Source: Myxococcales bacterium (GTDB taxonomy: Bacteria > Myxococcota_A > UBA9042 > GCA-2863065). Taken from it: a stretch of DNA of 64,000 nt. Shown here one piece after another: positions 7,813-15,907 of the stretch. Location of the stretch: NCBI GenBank assembly GCA_018780435.1, contig JADMJS010000378.1, positions 26,511 through 90,510 of the forward strand, given 5' to 3'. Both the position numbers and the translations under genes were made by a program. The notes under the pieces are model-generated. The model did not search any database. It saw only the letters and a program-made list of their open reading frames with translations, and was not told the origin of the DNA. How positions within the stretch are numbered: position 1 is the stretch's first letter; each line of letters begins with the position of its first letter.

Positions 7813-10002
7813 ATGTCCGCCCGGCTTGGCCTCTTCTCGCTCCTCCTCACGTCACTTTCGGCCGCGGCCACGCCGCCGACCTTCGAAGCGCAACGCTTCG
7901 CCGAGTCGCCGACGCTCGACGGCAGACTCGACGACGTCGCCTGGACGGCCATCGCAGAGGACGTCTCGTTCAGCGAGCGGAAGCCGGCCCTTCGCGCAAT
8001 CCCGCCGGTCGCGACGGGCCTTCGGGTGGGCTACGACGACGAGGCGCTCTGGTTTGCAGTGCGCTGCGACGACGTCCCAGGCGGCGTCACGGCCCGCACG
8101 CTGACCCGGGACAGCTTCGAGATCTTCTCCGACGACGCGCTGAGCGTGAAGCTCGACGTCTTCCGCGACAACCGGACGACGCTGGGCTTCGTCACGAACC
8201 CACTCGGCGCGCAGCTCGACTATCAGGCCATCGAAGACGGCAAGTTCCGCGCGGAGCTCGATCTCGTCTGGGACGTGGCGGTATCGCGCCGTGACGACGG
8301 ATGGACGCTCGAGATGCGCATCCCCTTTCGATCGCTGGGTATCGACCCGGCCCGCCTGCCGGCCGTGATGGGGCTGAACCTCAGCCGGGACCACGCGCGC
8401 CGCAACGCGACCTACGATTGGTCGCTCATGCCGCCGCCTTATTCCCCCATCGCGGCGAGCCTTTACGGCAATCTGGTCGGGCTCGGGACGGGCGAAGCGG
8501 GTACGGGCGTCGCGTTCTCGGTGACCCCGTTCACGACGCTCGGGATCCGCGCGGAGGGCGACGGCGGCCCCGCCGATGGGACCGCCAACGCGGGCGTGGA
8601 CGCCCGTCTCACAGTCGGGACGGGCACCCGCGCGACGGTCACCATCAACACCGACTTCGCGCAAGCCGACGTCGACGATCAGGTCGTGAACCTCGATCGT
8701 TTCGGCCTCTTCCTGCCGGAGAAGCGCGACTTCTTCCTGACCGATGTCGAGCTCTTCGAGGTCGGGCGGCGGGAAGTCACGCAGCCGCTCTACACCCGTC
8801 GGCTCGGGCTGCGGCAGGGCAAGGCGGTTTCGGTGCTGGGCGGGCTCAAGGTCGCGTCTCGGCCGCTCCCGGGCCTCCGCTTCGGGCTGCTGCAGGTGAC
8901 CACGCGCCCGGGGCCCGGGACACCGTGGACGTCGAGTACCGCCGCTCGAATCGAGGCGCTCGGGGAGAAGGACTCGCAGTGGACGGTCGGCGGCCTGCTG
9001 ACCCACCGGCAAGGCGACGATGCAAACGACTTCAACGTCGTCTTCGGCCTCGACGGCGCCTATCGAGGGCCGCTCCCGCTCCTCATCGAAGCGGCCGTAT
9101 ACGGCTCACTCACCGGGAGTGGCGCGCTGGCGCCCGACGGCGCGACCGGCGGGCTCGCGAGCGCGCTCGGCCGGGACGAACCGGCGCCGGCCGCGACCTT
9201 CCGCGCGCTCTACCGGGGCGCCTTGGTGCGCCCGAGCCTCGACTACGCCTGGCTCGAACCGGGCTTTCGGGCCGATCTCGGCTTCGTACGCCGAACCGGC
9301 GTGCAGACGGTCGACGCGCAAGTCGACGTGGAGCCGCGGCTCGGCACGGCCGGGCTGGAGAAGGTGACCATCACGACGGCGGCCAGCGTCGTCCTGCCCA
9401 CGGACGCAAGCGAGCTCCAGGACTGGACGGCCCGCGCCGAAGCCGCGTTGCTGTGGGACGCCGGTTACCGCATCGCGCTCGGCGGCGGATATCGTGAGGA
9501 GACGGTCCGAGACGCCTTCACGGTCGGCGACGGCACGCGCATCGACCCGGGGGTCTATGGCGGCGCTTTTGGGACCCTTTCGCTCTCCTCGCCCGGGACG
9601 AAGAGCGTCTACGCGAGCCTCGACGCCGAAGGGAGGGCCTACTTTGGGGGCTGGCTCGTCGGCGGGACGGGCGCGATCGCGTGGAAACCAGTCGAGCAGG
9701 CCCGCTTTGAGCTCGCGGCGGAATACCGTCGTGGGCTCATGGGCGATGAACCCGACTTCGACGCGGTCGTGTTCAACGGCCGCCTCGCGTTGGGCTTCAC
9801 CCGATCGCTCGGGCTCGACCTCTACGGCGGCACCGCGCTGCTCGACGATCAAGCGAGCGTCTCGGCGCGCCTCCGCTTCGGCTACCTCCCGGGGAGCGAC
9901 CTCTTCCTCGTCTATCAGCTCGACCTCGACACGGCCGGCGAGACGCGAGTGGCGCTTCAGTCACTGCTCGCGAAGCTCACTCTCCGATGGGATCCGCTCT
10001 AG
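7813..10002 (+). CDS. DUF5916-type outer-membrane protein with CBM9-like N-terminus
   Basis: 729 residues: a signal peptide (about 1-19), a family-9 carbohydrate-binding-like beta-sandwich (about 25-210, with LDGRLDDVAW near its start, a hallmark of CBM9/DUF5916 proteins), then a long stretch of alternating hydrophobic residues and turns typical of an outer-membrane beta-barrel, ending in ...LTLRWDPL. The internal PEKRDFF motif is characteristic of DUF5916. Such proteins are exported and presumed to handle sugars or envelope material, but no enzymatic activity has been shown from sequence. It is a single gene, followed by a dyad-symmetric intergenic element. Confidence 0.85.
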   Translation: MSARLGLFSLLLTSLSAAATPPTFEAQRFAESPTLDGRLDDVAWTAIAEDVSFSERKPALRAIPPVATGLRVGYDDEALWFAVRCDDVPGGVTARTLTRDSFEIFSDDALSVKLDVFRDNRTTLGFVTNPLGAQLDYQAIEDGKFRAELDLVWDVAVSRRDDGWTLEMRIPFRSLGIDPARLPAVMGLNLSRDHARRNATYDWSLMPPPYSPIAASLYGNLVGLGTGEAGTGVAFSVTPFTTLGIRAEGDGGPADGTANAGVDARLTVGTGTRATVTINTDFAQADVDDQVVNLDRFGLFLPEKRDFFLTDVELFEVGRREVTQPLYTRRLGLRQGKAVSVLGGLKVASRPLPGLRFGLLQVTTRPGPGTPWTSSTAARIEALGEKDSQWTVGGLLTHRQGDDANDFNVVFGLDGAYRGPLPLLIEAAVYGSLTGSGALAPDGATGGLASALGRDEPAPAATFRALYRGALVRPSLDYAWLEPGFRADLGFVRRTGVQTVDAQVDVEPRLGTAGLEKVTITTAASVVLPTDASELQDWTARAEAALLWDAGYRIALGGGYREETVRDAFTVGDGTRIDPGVYGGAFGTLSLSSPGTKSVYASLDAEGRAYFGGWLVGGTGAIAWKPVEQARFELAAEYRRGLMGDEPDFDAVVFNGRLALGFTRSLGLDLYGGTALLDDQASVSARLRFGYLPGSDLFLVYQLDLDTAGETRVALQSLLAKLTLRWDPL

Positions 10003-10008
10003 GAGGGT

Positions 10009-10169
10009 GCTGATTTTCGGACCGAGCCGGCCGAAGCGATGTCGTACGGGAGCAAGGAAGATGTCGAGAAACGCCCGGAGCGTACCAGAAGGTACGTGAG
10101 GACGTATCGCAGACATCTGACGCCGCACCCGTGGGGAAGCGCGAAGGCCTGCGACGGGAGAAAATCAGC
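10009..10169. repeat. Concentric inverted-repeat intergenic element
   Basis: The outer arms GCTGATTTTC (10009-10018) and GAAAATCAGC (10160-10169) are perfect inverted repeats. Centred on the same point is a perfect 6-bp hairpin, CGTACC-AGAA-GGTACG (10081-10096). The intervening arms also share partial complementarity (GATGTC on the left, GACATC on the right). The element fills the gap between two convergent genes and could be a bidirectional terminator, a structured RNA or a REP-like dispersed repeat. No second copy was noticed in the window. Confidence 0.6.
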
Positions 10170-10186
10170 GGCCTCCCAGGGCCCGT

Positions 10187-11074
10187 TCAAGGGTCGAGGG
10201 ACTGGTCCAAGTGGGCCCTCGGATCTTCGAGCGGTTCGAGGTGCGTGACGATGGTGGCGCGGGGCACTAGCGCCCGCAGGCCGGCTTCGATGGTCTCGCA
10301 CAGCTCGTGCCCACGGTGCACGGTCCAGTCGCCGGGCACGAGGACGTGGACCGTGACGAAGGTCCGATTGCCGGCGACCCGCGTGCGTAGCGCGTGCCAC
10401 TCAGCGCCGACGGCGTTTGTCTCCCGGTCGAGCGCGGTCGTGACGGCGGTGAGTGAGTCGCCCTCCATCGCCGAGTCCATGAGCCCGTCGGCCGATCGGC
10501 CCACGAGCCGGTAACCGGTGAAGAGGATCTGCGATGCGACCGCGATGGCGACGACGGGATCGAGCCACTCGAAGCCGGTGAATGCGACGAGGCCGAGACC
10601 CGCGAGGACCCCCGCCGACGTCCAGACGTCCGTCATCAGGTGAGCGCCGTCGGCCTCGAGCGCGATGGACTGGTGCTTCCGGCCAGCGACCACGAGGACG
10701 CGAGACATGCCGAGGTTCACGGCGGTGGCGACTGCGGAGACCAGGAGCCCGATCCCCAGCGGCTCGAGCGGGACGGGGGAGATGAGGCGGGAGACCGCTG
10801 CCCAGATGATGGAAGCACCCGCGACGAGGATGAGCAATCCCTCGAAACCACTGGAGAAGTACTCCGCCTTCTCGTGCCCATGTGCGTGCTTCTCGTCGGG
10901 CGGCGCGGCCCCGACCGAGAGCATCCAATAAGCAAACGCGGCGCCCGCGAGGTTCACGAGCGACTCAAGCGCGTCCGAGAAGAGGCTCACTGAACCGGTG
11001 AGCCACGCCGCCACCCCCTTGAGCGCCATGGTCGTGAGCGCCGCGACGATGGACCACGCCGCGTATCGCCTCAA
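10187..11074 (-). CDS. CDF-family cation efflux protein
   Basis: About 295 residues with the cation diffusion facilitator layout: six predicted membrane segments, the metal-site helix SLFSDALESLVNL, a histidine-bearing loop (HAHGHEKAEY) after helix 3, the EADGAHLMTDVWTS motif in helix 5, and a C-terminal cytoplasmic regulatory domain. It probably exports divalent cations such as Zn, Co or Fe from the cytosol. The start is uncertain: no ATG precedes the first helix, so I use TTG 11074; the frame is open further upstream into the gap gene. The gene lies 55 bases downstream of gap on the same strand and is probably translated from the same message. Confidence 0.85.
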   Translation of the reverse strand: MRRYAAWSIVAALTTMALKGVAAWLTGSVSLFSDALESLVNLAGAAFAYWMLSVGAAPPDEKHAHGHEKAEYFSSGFEGLLILVAGASIIWAAVSRLISPVPLEPLGIGLLVSAVATAVNLGMSRVLVVAGRKHQSIALEADGAHLMTDVWTSAGVLAGLGLVAFTGFEWLDPVVAIAVASQILFTGYRLVGRSADGLMDSAMEGDSLTAVTTALDRETNAVGAEWHALRTRVAGNRTFVTVHVLVPGDWTVHRGHELCETIEAGLRALVPRATIVTHLEPLEDPRAHLDQSLDP

Positions 11075-11129
11075 CTTGACGGGGGCCGGCCCGGAGTCCG
11101 GGGGCGGCGACGAAAGCTCCTGCTGAATG

Positions 11130-12125
11130 TCAGGCCCCGAGCTTACGGACCAGGTCCGCGACGCGGCAGGAGTACCCCCACTCGTTGTCGTACCAGGCGA
11201 AGATCTTGTAGGTGTCGTCCGAGACTCGCATGGTCTGGTCAGTGTCGACGACGGCGGAGTGTGAATTGCCGACGATGTCGATAGAGACGTGCGGGTCGTC
11301 CGAGACCTCGAGGATGCCGCGTAGGCGCCCTTCGCTCGCGGCGCGGAGCGCGGCGTTGACCTCGGCCGCGCCACCCGGCGCACGCTCGAAGCGGACGACC
11401 ATGTCGGTGAGGCTGCCGTCCGGGACCGGGACGCGAACGGCGGTGCCGGCGACCTTGCCCTTGAGCGACGGGATGACCTCGGCGATGGCCTCGCTGGCGC
11501 CCGTGCTGGTCGGGATCATGCTGAGCGCGGCCGCGCGGCCCCGGCGGAGCTTGCGCATGGGCGTGTCGACGAGCGACTGGCTCGACGTGTAGGCGTGGAC
11601 GGTCGTGAACGCGAGGTTGACGATGCCGTACTGCTCCACGAGCACGCTGGCGACTGGCGCGAGGCAGTTGGTGGTGCAGGAGGCGTTCGACAGGATCTTG
11701 TCGGTCGCGAGGTCGATGAGGTGGTCGTTGACGCCCATCACGACAGTCCGGTCGGCGCCCGGGAGCGGCGCCGTGACGACGACGCGGCCAGCGCCGGCCT
11801 CAAGGTGGCGCGCCGCGTTCTCGCGCTTGCGGAAAGCGCCCGACGCTTCGACGACGACGTCGACGCCGAGACGGCCCCAGCCCGCGGCCATGGGATCCTT
11901 CTCGGCTGAGATCGGAATGCGACGATCGCCCCAGACGAGCGCGCCGCCGTCAAGCCTCGAAGGCGCGTCGAGCCGCCCGTGGACCGAGTCGTACTTGAAC
12001 AGGTACGCGAGGGCCGTGGGGTCGGCGAGGTCATTGATGGCGACGATCTCGGCGCCCGGAAACTCCGCGAGGCGACGCAGCACGAGCCGTCCGATACGTC
12101 CGAAGCCATTGATTGCGATGCGCAT
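11130..12125 (-). CDS. gap: Glyceraldehyde-3-phosphate dehydrogenase
   Basis: 331 residues, the normal length. It has the Rossmann start INGFGRIGR, the catalytic Cys in SNASCTTNCLAP, the phosphate-site motifs and the C-terminal WYDNEWGYSCRV. It catalyses the NAD-dependent oxidative phosphorylation of glyceraldehyde 3-phosphate in glycolysis. ATG 12125 is chosen over the upstream GTG 12137 because GGTGAGGA sits at ribosome-binding distance from it. The gene is divergent from the Rmd1-like gene across 162 bases that must hold both promoters. Confidence 0.97.
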   Translation of the reverse strand: MRIAINGFGRIGRLVLRRLAEFPGAEIVAINDLADPTALAYLFKYDSVHGRLDAPSRLDGGALVWGDRRIPISAEKDPMAAGWGRLGVDVVVEASGAFRKRENAARHLEAGAGRVVVTAPLPGADRTVVMGVNDHLIDLATDKILSNASCTTNCLAPVASVLVEQYGIVNLAFTTVHAYTSSQSLVDTPMRKLRRGRAAALSMIPTSTGASEAIAEVIPSLKGKVAGTAVRVPVPDGSLTDMVVRFERAPGGAAEVNAALRAASEGRLRGILEVSDDPHVSIDIVGNSHSAVVDTDQTMRVSDDTYKIFAWYDNEWGYSCRVADLVRKLGA

Positions 12126-12287
12126 GTTGTTCCTCACCCAGTCGGGGTGTTTCGTCTTGGACCCGGCGCTCCATTACCCCCGGTCCGGGGCCGAGCATAC
12201 GCCCAATTTCGGGGCTCGCGAGGCTCATTGTCATCGATCACATTGCCGGCGCCTTGGCCGTGCTCGCTTCGTGATACACGACCGGAC

Positions 12288-13112
12288 ATGGCGCTCCTCT
12301 TCGACAACGACGACCACGCGTTTACGCTCTCGGCCGTGTACTGGGACGGCGCTATCGACCTGCGGCAGTTCCGACTGCGTCATCCGCTCTACCCGGTTCT
12401 CTCGTCCGACCCGCTCGTCCTCGAAGTGGTCCGCGGCCAATACGCCGTGCTGACCAAGTTCGGATCCGTCGTGTTCTGGAACGCCGATGCGACGCACGTC
12501 GAGGACATCTGTACCGCTGTGGATGCGCTCCCCGGCGTCAGCGAACGGAGCGAGAAGGCCAAAGACACACTGCGAGTGAAGGTCGGGCAGACCGGGTCGA
12601 CGGCTCAGTCGGTGAACTACGGCGAGGTCTCGGTCCCGGAGCTGACGCTCGACAAACTGCGCATCTTGTCGCTGGCGATGGGCCAATCGGTGGCGCTCGA
12701 ACACGTCGAGCTCGAGGTACACCGCGCCATCGAGGAGCTACAGCCGCGTATCGACGCGTTGCGCTCGACGGGGCGCCTTGCAGGCTCGGAGAAGGCGGTG
12801 CTCCGGGACGTCGGCTTTGTTCTGACGGTGCGCTCTCAGGTCCTGGCCAACATGACCCTCTTCGACAAGCCGCCGGAGGCCTGGGAATCCGAGGCCATCG
12901 ACCGCCTCGACAGCCTGCTCTGGGACCACTTCGACCTGGAAGAGCGCATGGCCGCCGTGAACCAGAAGGTCCAATTCCTCAACGATCTCAATGGGACCTT
13001 CCTTGAGATCCTGAACCACCGGAAGTCGGTGCGGCTCGAGCAGATCGTGGTCCTGCTGATTCTGTTTGAGATCGTGATGGGGCTCTACGAGCTTTGGCAG
13101 AAGCTGCACTGA
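12288..13112 (+). CDS. Rmd1/YagE (DUF155) family protein
   Basis: 274 residues with the DUF155 pattern: an N-terminal region (LVLEVVRGQYAVLTKFGSVVFW), a helical middle, and the conserved WDHFDLEERMAAVNQKVQFLND segment followed by one C-terminal membrane helix (about residues 245-265) and LWQKLH. The eukaryotic relatives are membrane-anchored proteins of mitochondria; the bacterial role is unknown. Its last two codons and stop (CTGCACTGA) are the first bases of the 266-bp direct repeat that flanks the neighbouring island. Confidence 0.8.
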   Translation: MALLFDNDDHAFTLSAVYWDGAIDLRQFRLRHPLYPVLSSDPLVLEVVRGQYAVLTKFGSVVFWNADATHVEDICTAVDALPGVSERSEKAKDTLRVKVGQTGSTAQSVNYGEVSVPELTLDKLRILSLAMGQSVALEHVELEVHRAIEELQPRIDALRSTGRLAGSEKAVLRDVGFVLTVRSQVLANMTLFDKPPEAWESEAIDRLDSLLWDHFDLEERMAAVNQKVQFLNDLNGTFLEILNHRKSVRLEQIVVLLILFEIVMGLYELWQKLH

Positions 13113-13369
13113 CCCGCTACTCCTCGCTGAGCTTCACCTCGACGAGCCCCGTCACCCCGGCCTGCACCGCGCGCATTCTCAGAGTCTCGGCGTCGACGTC
13201 CTGCGGGAGCCAGACCTCGAAGGTCAGGCGCAGGAGGCCGCCGTCCTGTTTTGGGGTGGCCGCGCTCCCGGATGGGACCGCGAGGGCGCGGGCGCCGGGG
13301 GTGAGCGCCCTGAGCGCGTCGACCGGCGAGGCGACGGAGCCAAGGTCACCGCGGTCGAGGACGTAGGTC
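13104..13369. repeat. 266-bp direct repeat, left copy
   Basis: Matches 15145-15410 (offset 2,041) with two mismatches seen by eye (G/A in GAGCCCC[G/A]TCACC, and A/G in CC[A/G]AGGTCACC). It contains the last two codons and stop of the Rmd1-like gene and the last 84 or so codons of the DUF4956 gene on the other strand. Identity breaks sharply on both sides. Confidence 0.95.
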
Positions 13370-13446
13370 AGGACGGGAAAAATCTCGCTGACAGTTGTGT
13401 TCTGCGCTGGTCGCGACAGGCTGGCGCTCGCCCAAAACAAGTCCAC
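13117..13446 (-). pseudogene. Truncated duplicate of the DUF4956 gene 3' end
   Basis: The part up to 13369 encodes the same C-terminal segment as the intact DUF4956 gene at 15158-15874 (from YVLDRGDLGSVASP to the end, one residue changed), but without the membrane part. The stretch upstream of 13369 has no homology to the intact gene and is island sequence read in frame. It is unlikely to be expressed as a functional protein. Confidence 0.8.
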
Positions 13447-15144
13447 TGGACGGCCTGTGTGATTTAGGCTAGTTTTGAGTCTTGGAGGAGCGCCATGAAC
13501 AACGACGTCATCGTAGCGAACCTCAAGAGGCTTCGAGGAGCCAAGGCCATCTCGCAGGACCGAGTCGCAGAGACGGCTGGCCTATCTCGCAGCGCCTATC
13601 GCAACATCGAGAGCGGCAAGTCACAACCCCGCGTGCGCAACCTGGAGGCGATTGCGGGCGCCCTTCAGGTGTCCGTGCGTGAGCTTCTCGAGCCCGTCGC
13701 CGAGCTGACCAATGTCCGGTTTCGCTCGTACAAGAAGCTACGTACCCGCAGCCAGATCCTCACCGATGTGGGCCGTTGGCTCGCGGACCACAACGGGCTC
13801 GAGGAGGTGCTCAACAGCCGTCGCCCCTTTCGACTCCAAGGCGTGGCTGCGAAGGCGGGCGACGGCGGAGACCGCGCCGTAGCCGCCGCGCGTGCCGCGC
13901 GTGCCGCGCTCGGGCTCACGGAGTATGAGCCGGTCCGCGACATGTGTGGGCTCTTGGACTCCGCCGGCGTGAAGGTCTTCCCCCTAACGGTGGCCTCAGA
14001 CGGCTTCTTCGGGCTCTCGATTGGGCCGTCGGACGGAGGACCCGCGGTCGTGGTCAACACCTGGGAGCGAATCTCCGTCGAGCGCTGGATCTTCAGCGCC
14101 GCCCACGAGCTCGGCCACCTGCTGCTACACTTGGACGACTACGGGCAGGACGCGCAGGAGGAGGACGACGCGCACGAACGAGAGGCCGATGCATTCGCAG
14201 CCGAGTTTCTCATGCCCGATGCAGTGTTCCGTCGCGAATGGGCCGAGACCTACGGGCTTCCTCTGGTTGATCGGGTCATCAAGGTCAAACGCATCTTCCG
14301 GGTGAGCTACCGAACCGTCCTGTATCGACTCGCGTCCGAGTACAAGGGCTGGGCACCCAACATCTGGATTCACTTCCAATCCGACTACAAGCGAGCGACC
14401 GGGCAGTCGCTGTCGAAGACCGACGAGCCGGCTGCCCTCGCCGATCGCGAGTTCATGACCGCCGCGCCGGAGGTCCACCGAGGTCGCGAGCCCGACCACC
14501 TCTCGGCAGGCGACTTCCGCGAAGACCGCCTCGCCGGTCTCGTGCGACGCGCTACGGAAGCCGGCGAGATCAGCCTCGGCAGGGCGGCGGAGATCCTTGG
14601 CCTCTCGCTCAAGGACATGCGGGCGTTGTCAGCGTCGTGGGTCGGGTGACGCTTGTCCGCAGTCGGCTTCCTGCTGGTCGATGCGAACGTTCTGGTCGAC
14701 TATCAGTCTGGCGGCCTAGGGATCCTGTCGCTCGTCAGTCAGCACGTCGGCCCGGTCTACGTCGTCAGCACCGTGCTGGCCGAGGTTGACGGACTCGACG
14801 AATGGGAGTGCGAGCGTCTCGGCTTGCATGTCGTCGAGCCGACCCTCGCTCAGGCAACCGAAGCCGCACCGCCGAACGGCCGACTCTCGTTTCAGGACCG
14901 AACCTGTGTCGTGGTGTGTCGAGATAACGGCTGGACCTGCGTCAGCAACGACAAGGCGCTGCGGCGAGCGTGCGGCGGCGTCGGGGTCGCGGTCCGCTGG
15001 GGGCTCGAGTTGATGCTAGACTTGGTCGAAGGTGGCCACCTTCCGGTCGAGACTGCGGACGACGCTGCGGAGCGGATCCATCGCGCGAACCCCGTGTTCT
15101 TGAGCGCAAGGATCCTTGAGGCATTTCGGGAGAAACTGGCAGCC
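13370..15144. mobile_element. Small XRE-ImmA/PIN island bounded by direct repeats
   Basis: This is the unique DNA between the 266-bp repeats. Removing it together with one repeat copy restores a clean Rmd1-like / DUF4956 convergent pair, so the island was very probably inserted there. It carries only two co-directional genes and their promoter region; no integrase, transposase or terminal inverted repeat is visible. Integration of a circle by single crossover would give this structure. Confidence 0.65.
13495..14649 (+). CDS. XRE-HTH / ImmA-IrrE metallopeptidase regulator (likely antitoxin)
   Basis: 384 residues. Residues 5-60 are an XRE helix-turn-helix (SQDRVAETAGLSRSAYRNIE). A zinc peptidase domain follows with HELGH (His204, Glu205, His208) and a downstream acidic READAFAAEFLMP helix, as in ImmA/IrrE. 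The C-terminus ends with another small helical motif (LGRAAEILGLSLKDMRALSASW). ImmA/IrrE proteins cleave repressors or act as antitoxins, and XRE-ImmA proteins are known partners of PIN-like (DUF4411-type) toxins. It has a strong GGAGG site before ATG 13495, and its stop is 3 bases before the PIN gene start, so the pair is an operon. Confidence 0.9.
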   Translation: MNNDVIVANLKRLRGAKAISQDRVAETAGLSRSAYRNIESGKSQPRVRNLEAIAGALQVSVRELLEPVAELTNVRFRSYKKLRTRSQILTDVGRWLADHNGLEEVLNSRRPFRLQGVAAKAGDGGDRAVAAARAARAALGLTEYEPVRDMCGLLDSAGVKVFPLTVASDGFFGLSIGPSDGGPAVVVNTWERISVERWIFSAAHELGHLLLHLDDYGQDAQEEDDAHEREADAFAAEFLMPDAVFRREWAETYGLPLVDRVIKVKRIFRVSYRTVLYRLASEYKGWAPNIWIHFQSDYKRATGQSLSKTDEPAALADREFMTAAPEVHRGREPDHLSAGDFREDRLAGLVRRATEAGEISLGRAAEILGLSLKDMRALSASWVG

Positions 15145-15153
15145 CTGCACTGA
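14653..15153 (+). CDS. PIN-domain RNase (likely toxin)
   Basis: 166 residues with PIN-type acidic residues at the expected places: Asp10 (LLVDANVLVDY), Glu44 (LAEVDGL), Asp82 (SFQDRTC) and Asp100 (SNDKALR), which would form the metal site of a ribonuclease. Translation starts at TTG 14653, 3 bases after the XRE-ImmA stop. The last two codons and stop (CTGCACTGA) lie inside the right-hand direct repeat and are identical in frame to the end of the Rmd1-like gene, so the native C-terminus may have been replaced at integration. Confidence 0.85.
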   Translation: MSAVGFLLVDANVLVDYQSGGLGILSLVSQHVGPVYVVSTVLAEVDGLDEWECERLGLHVVEPTLAQATEAAPPNGRLSFQDRTCVVVCRDNGWTCVSNDKALRRACGGVGVAVRWGLELMLDLVEGGHLPVETADDAAERIHRANPVFLSARILEAFREKLAALH

Positions 15154-15410
15154 CCCGCTACTCCTCGCTGAGCTTCACCTCGACGAGCCCCATCACCCCG
15201 GCCTGCACCGCGCGCATTCTCAGAGTCTCGGCGTCGACGTCCTGCGGGAGCCAGACCTCGAAGGTCAGGCGCAGGAGGCCGCCGTCCTGTTTTGGGGTGG
15301 CCGCGCTCCCGGATGGGACCGCGAGGGCGCGGGCGCCGGGGGTGAGCGCCCTGAGCGCGTCGACCGGCGAGGCGACGGAGCCGAGGTCACCGCGGTCGAG
15401 GACGTAGGTC
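15145..15410. repeat. 266-bp direct repeat, right copy
   Basis: Near-identical to 13104-13369. This copy is joined to the intact DUF4956 gene and so is probably in its ancestral context on that side. On its left edge it abruptly joins the PIN gene. Confidence 0.95.
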
Positions 15411-15874
15411 GCGACTAGGTGGCGGGGGCGTTCGGTGCCGAAAGCGTCGAGGCCCGCGAGCACCAGGGCAGCGAACGCGGTCGCGACCGCGACGATCTCG
15501 ATGGCGCCGAGCCCGCAGCCCATACCGATCCCGATGGTGAGGAACATCACAGCGGCGTCGCGGGGATCTTTGAGCCCGGACCGGAAGCGGATGAAGCCGC
15601 CGAGGCCGACCAGCCCGAAGGCGCGCGCGACGCTGTCCCCAATGACGGCGACCACGACGGCGGCAGCGAGCCCGATGAGCGCTTGGGCCTGCGCCGTCTC
15701 CGGAGCGAGTGGCGCGAAGCGGCGGTCAGTGCTTCCCGGCGTCAGCTTCGTGATGACTAGCCGCCAGGGACGGAAGGCGAGGACGCTGGCGAGCAGCAAC
15801 GCGGCGCCGAGGCGTACCAGGACGATCCCGTAGTGGGGAAGCTCGGACACGGGGGCGCTGCTGGTGCCGAACAT
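15158..15874 (-). CDS. DUF4956 (MgtC-like) membrane protein
   Basis: 238 residues with about four membrane helices (about residues 15-150) and a soluble C-terminal domain of about 80 residues. The motif GGFIRFRSGLKDPRDAAVMF followed by a GIGMGCGLG helix is the DUF4956 signature, a family related to the MgtC membrane domain. The function is not established; family members often occur with VTC and CotH genes, as does the second DUF4956 gene in this window. A GGAG site precedes ATG 15874. Its 3' 250 bases are duplicated at 13117-13369. Confidence 0.85.
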   Translation of the reverse strand: MFGTSSAPVSELPHYGIVLVRLGAALLLASVLAFRPWRLVITKLTPGSTDRRFAPLAPETAQAQALIGLAAAVVVAVIGDSVARAFGLVGLGGFIRFRSGLKDPRDAAVMFLTIGIGMGCGLGAIEIVAVATAFAALVLAGLDAFGTERPRHLVATYVLDRGDLGSVASPVDALRALTPGARALAVPSGSAATPKQDGGLLRLTFEVWLPQDVDAETLRMRAVQAGVMGLVEVKLSEE

Positions 15875-15907
15875 CGAGTCTCCGGGGAAGCGGCGCCGTG
15901 CGCCGGG

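Noticed and set aside
13370..15144. Search for a transposase, integrase or tRNA attachment site for the island
   Set aside because: Neither gene of the island has recombinase motifs and no tRNA gene is next to the repeats.
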